DNA of 64,000 bases, from assembly GCF_023935105.1 (NCBI RefSeq), contig NZ_CP096040.1, positions 62,001 through 126,000 on the forward strand, given 5' to 3'. This document shows positions 62,861 to 64,000 of this stretch, one piece after another. Source of the stretch: Caulobacter segnis (lineage in GTDB: Bacteria; Pseudomonadota; Alphaproteobacteria; Caulobacterales; Caulobacteraceae). The notes beneath the pieces are model-generated. The model searched no databases, was not told where the DNA came from, and worked only from the letters and a program-made list of their open reading frames with translations. A program made the translations under genes and the position numbers. Positions within the stretch are counted from its first letter, which is position 1. Each line of letters starts with the position of its first letter.

Positions 62861-63736
62861 ATGAAACCCGTTCGTAAAGCCGTCCTTCCCGTCGCCGGTC
62901 TCGGCACCCGTGTGCTGCCGGGCACCAAGACCACGCCGAAGGAACTGCTGAACGTCGTCGACCGACCGATCCTGTCCTACATCGTCGAGGAAGGCCGCAA
63001 GGCGGGCATCGAGCACTTCGTCTTCGTCACCGGCCGCAGCAAGGGCGCGATCGAGGACTATTTCGATCACCAGGTCGAGCTGGAAGCCCAGCTGGAGGCC
63101 AAGGGCAAGACCGATATCCTGAAGCAGCTGCGCGACGAGCTGCCCAAGCCGGGCGAGATGAGCTTCGTGCGCCAGATGGCCCCGCTGGGCCTGGGCCACG
63201 CCGTCTGGTGCGCCCGCGACATCATCGGCGACGAGCCGTTCGCGGTCATGCTGCCCGACGTCATCGTCGACGCCGATCCCTCGGCCCTGGGCCAGCTGAT
63301 CGAAGTCTACGACAAGGTCGGCGGCGGCAACGTCATCGGCGTCGAGGAAGTGCCCGAGAGCGAGACCCACAAGTACGGCATCGTCGCCCCGGGCGAAGTG
63401 AACGGCCGCCTGGCCACCATGACCGGCATGGTCGAGAAGCCGGCCAAGGGCACGGCCCCCTCGAACTGGTCGATCGCCGGCCGCTACATCCTGCAGCCCG
63501 AGATCTTCGAGCTGCTGGCCAGCCAGGAGAAGGGCGCGGGCAACGAGATCCAGCTGACGGACTCGATGGCCAAGCTGATGGCCCAGCAGAAATTCCACGC
63601 CTATGTCTACGAAGGCGCCACCCACGACTGCGGCGACAAGATCGGCCTGCTGAAGGCCAATGTCGCCCTGGCCCTGAAGCGCCCTGACCTGGGCGCCGCG
63701 GCGCGGACGGCGGTGGAAGCGGCGCTGAAGGCGTAA
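62861..63736 (+). CDS. galU: UTP-glucose-1-phosphate uridylyltransferase
   Basis: This 291-residue nucleotidyltransferase has the N-terminal signature VLPVAGLGTRVLPGTKTTPK and FVTGRSKGAIEDYFD, followed by MLPDVIVDADPSALGQLI with the metal-binding acidic site. GMVEKPAKGTAPSNWSIAGRYI comes near the middle. It makes UDP-glucose for polysaccharide and membrane glycolipid synthesis, complementing the rfb genes 5-10 kb upstream. It starts at ATG 62861 with CGAGACG upstream. A palindromic repeat follows the stop and may end the transcript. Confidence 0.96.
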   Translation: MKPVRKAVLPVAGLGTRVLPGTKTTPKELLNVVDRPILSYIVEEGRKAGIEHFVFVTGRSKGAIEDYFDHQVELEAQLEAKGKTDILKQLRDELPKPGEMSFVRQMAPLGLGHAVWCARDIIGDEPFAVMLPDVIVDADPSALGQLIEVYDKVGGGNVIGVEEVPESETHKYGIVAPGEVNGRLATMTGMVEKPAKGTAPSNWSIAGRYILQPEIFELLASQEKGAGNEIQLTDSMAKLMAQQKFHAYVYEGATHDCGDKIGLLKANVALALKRPDLGAAARTAVEAALKA

Positions 63737-63737
63737 C

Positions 63738-63853
63738 TCCCCCCACCTGACCTGCTTCGCAGGTCGTCCGCCCCCCAAAGGCGGGCGGAAGGAAAAAGCG
63801 GCCTTCTTCCCCCCCTCTGGGGGAGGAGGGCCGTCAGGCCCGGAGGGGGCAGG
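63738..63853. repeat. GC-rich palindromic intergenic repeat, copy C
   Basis: It occupies the whole space between the galU stop and the queG stop. It shows the complete element: CACCTGACCTGCTTCGCAGG hairpin arm, GTCGTCCGCCC, GGCGGGCGGAAGG, and the CTTCCCCCCCTCTGGGGGAGGAGGG hairpin in 20-base-limited parts, with a CCGTCAGGCCCGGAGGGGGC end. It lies between convergent genes and probably acts as a two-way terminator. Confidence 0.8.
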
Positions 63854-64000
63854 TCAGGCCCACTCCGCCAAAACATTCTCATCACCCTCCGCGCCCTTCA
63901 GCGCCAGCGCCGCCTCCCCGACCAACCGCCGCGCGGCCCACACCGCCGCGCCGCGCACCACCGGCGCGGGGTCCGCCAGCAGCGGCTCGACCACCGTCAT
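63854..64000 (-). CDS. queG: Epoxyqueuosine reductase QueG (C-terminal end only)
   Basis: The minus strand from the window edge reads 48 residues to a TGA at 63854-63856. LLADPAPVVRGAAVWAARRL is a HEAT-like repeat of the kind found at the C-terminus of QueG, followed by a short acidic tail ending AEWA. QueG reduces epoxyqueuosine to queuosine in tRNA using cobalamin and Fe-S clusters. The catalytic parts lie outside the window, so the call depends on the HEAT segment alone. Another HEAT-repeat protein is possible. Confidence 0.6.
   Translation of the reverse strand: MTVVEPLLADPAPVVRGAAVWAARRLVGEAALALKGAEGDENVLAEWA

Overview
The window is high-GC alphaproteobacterial chromosome that looks like Caulobacter or a close relative. 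The support is gene content and order: rimM-nudix, a heme oxygenase overlapping a bacteriophytochrome that carries an HWE kinase, an OprB porin, a yggT/DUF167 pair, and several single-domain or HWE/HisKA_2 two-component proteins. GC codon bias is strong enough to leave long antisense shadow ORFs. No rRNA, CRISPR array or insertion sequence was seen. Species cannot be fixed from sequence reading alone.

Left chromosomal part (1-24.4 kb): the end of rimM, a NUDIX hydrolase, TesB, a histone-deacetylase-like hydrolase, two PaaI thioesterases, a ligase-associated exonuclease, and a DUF3857/transglutaminase gene that looks broken (5' end lost at a palindromic repeat, plus a frameshift). Then come ihfB, mscL, an amine oxidase, an M16 peptidase and the bphO-bphP photoreceptor operon. 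They are followed by a TPR protein, a DCC-family protein, a START-like protein, an acetaldehyde-to-acetyl-CoA block (GAF/Fis regulator, aldehyde dehydrogenase, acetyl-CoA synthetase), a creatininase-family hydrolase and an OprB porin.

Integrated island (24,464-44,309, about 19.8 kb): an 18-bp direct repeat flanks it, and the right copy is the 3' end of an intact tRNA-Ala(CGC). At the far left end is a tyrosine integrase with a DUF4102-type arm-binding domain, then AlpA and an XRE repressor with two perfect palindromic operators. Next is a tightly overlapping four-gene cassette of unrecognised function: two paralogous signal-anchored small proteins, a HEPN-like protein and a sigma-region-4-like protein. 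The mobilisation module has traC and traD on one side and a large MOBQ/Ti-type TraA relaxase-helicase on the other, with a Q-type oriT between them. No type IV secretion genes are present, so the element is best read as an integrative mobilisable element needing a helper. Cargo includes a RelE/HigA-like toxin-antitoxin pair, a HisKA_2 kinase and a single-domain response regulator, a glycine-zipper protein with about ten GYYD-type repeats, an atypical NRAMP-family transporter, a GT14-like glycosyltransferase and several very small proteins. The right end (about 43.2-44.3 kb) is decayed.

Right chromosomal part (44.3-64 kb): tRNA-Ala, yggT, DUF167, a membrane hybrid histidine kinase, Vsr endonuclease, a flavin monooxygenase, cysK, a C5 cytosine methyltransferase and a class-C-type serine hydrolase. 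The dTDP-rhamnose genes follow (rfbB-rfbD-rfbA on the minus strand, rfbC on the plus strand beside a GT2 glycosyltransferase). purU, argE, an alpha/beta hydrolase, threonine ammonia-lyase, an HD protein, an FKBP lipoprotein, galU and the end of queG complete the window. galU and the rfb genes together supply nucleotide sugars for surface polysaccharide. A GC-rich palindromic repeat recurs at 5.0, 59.2 and 63.8 kb.
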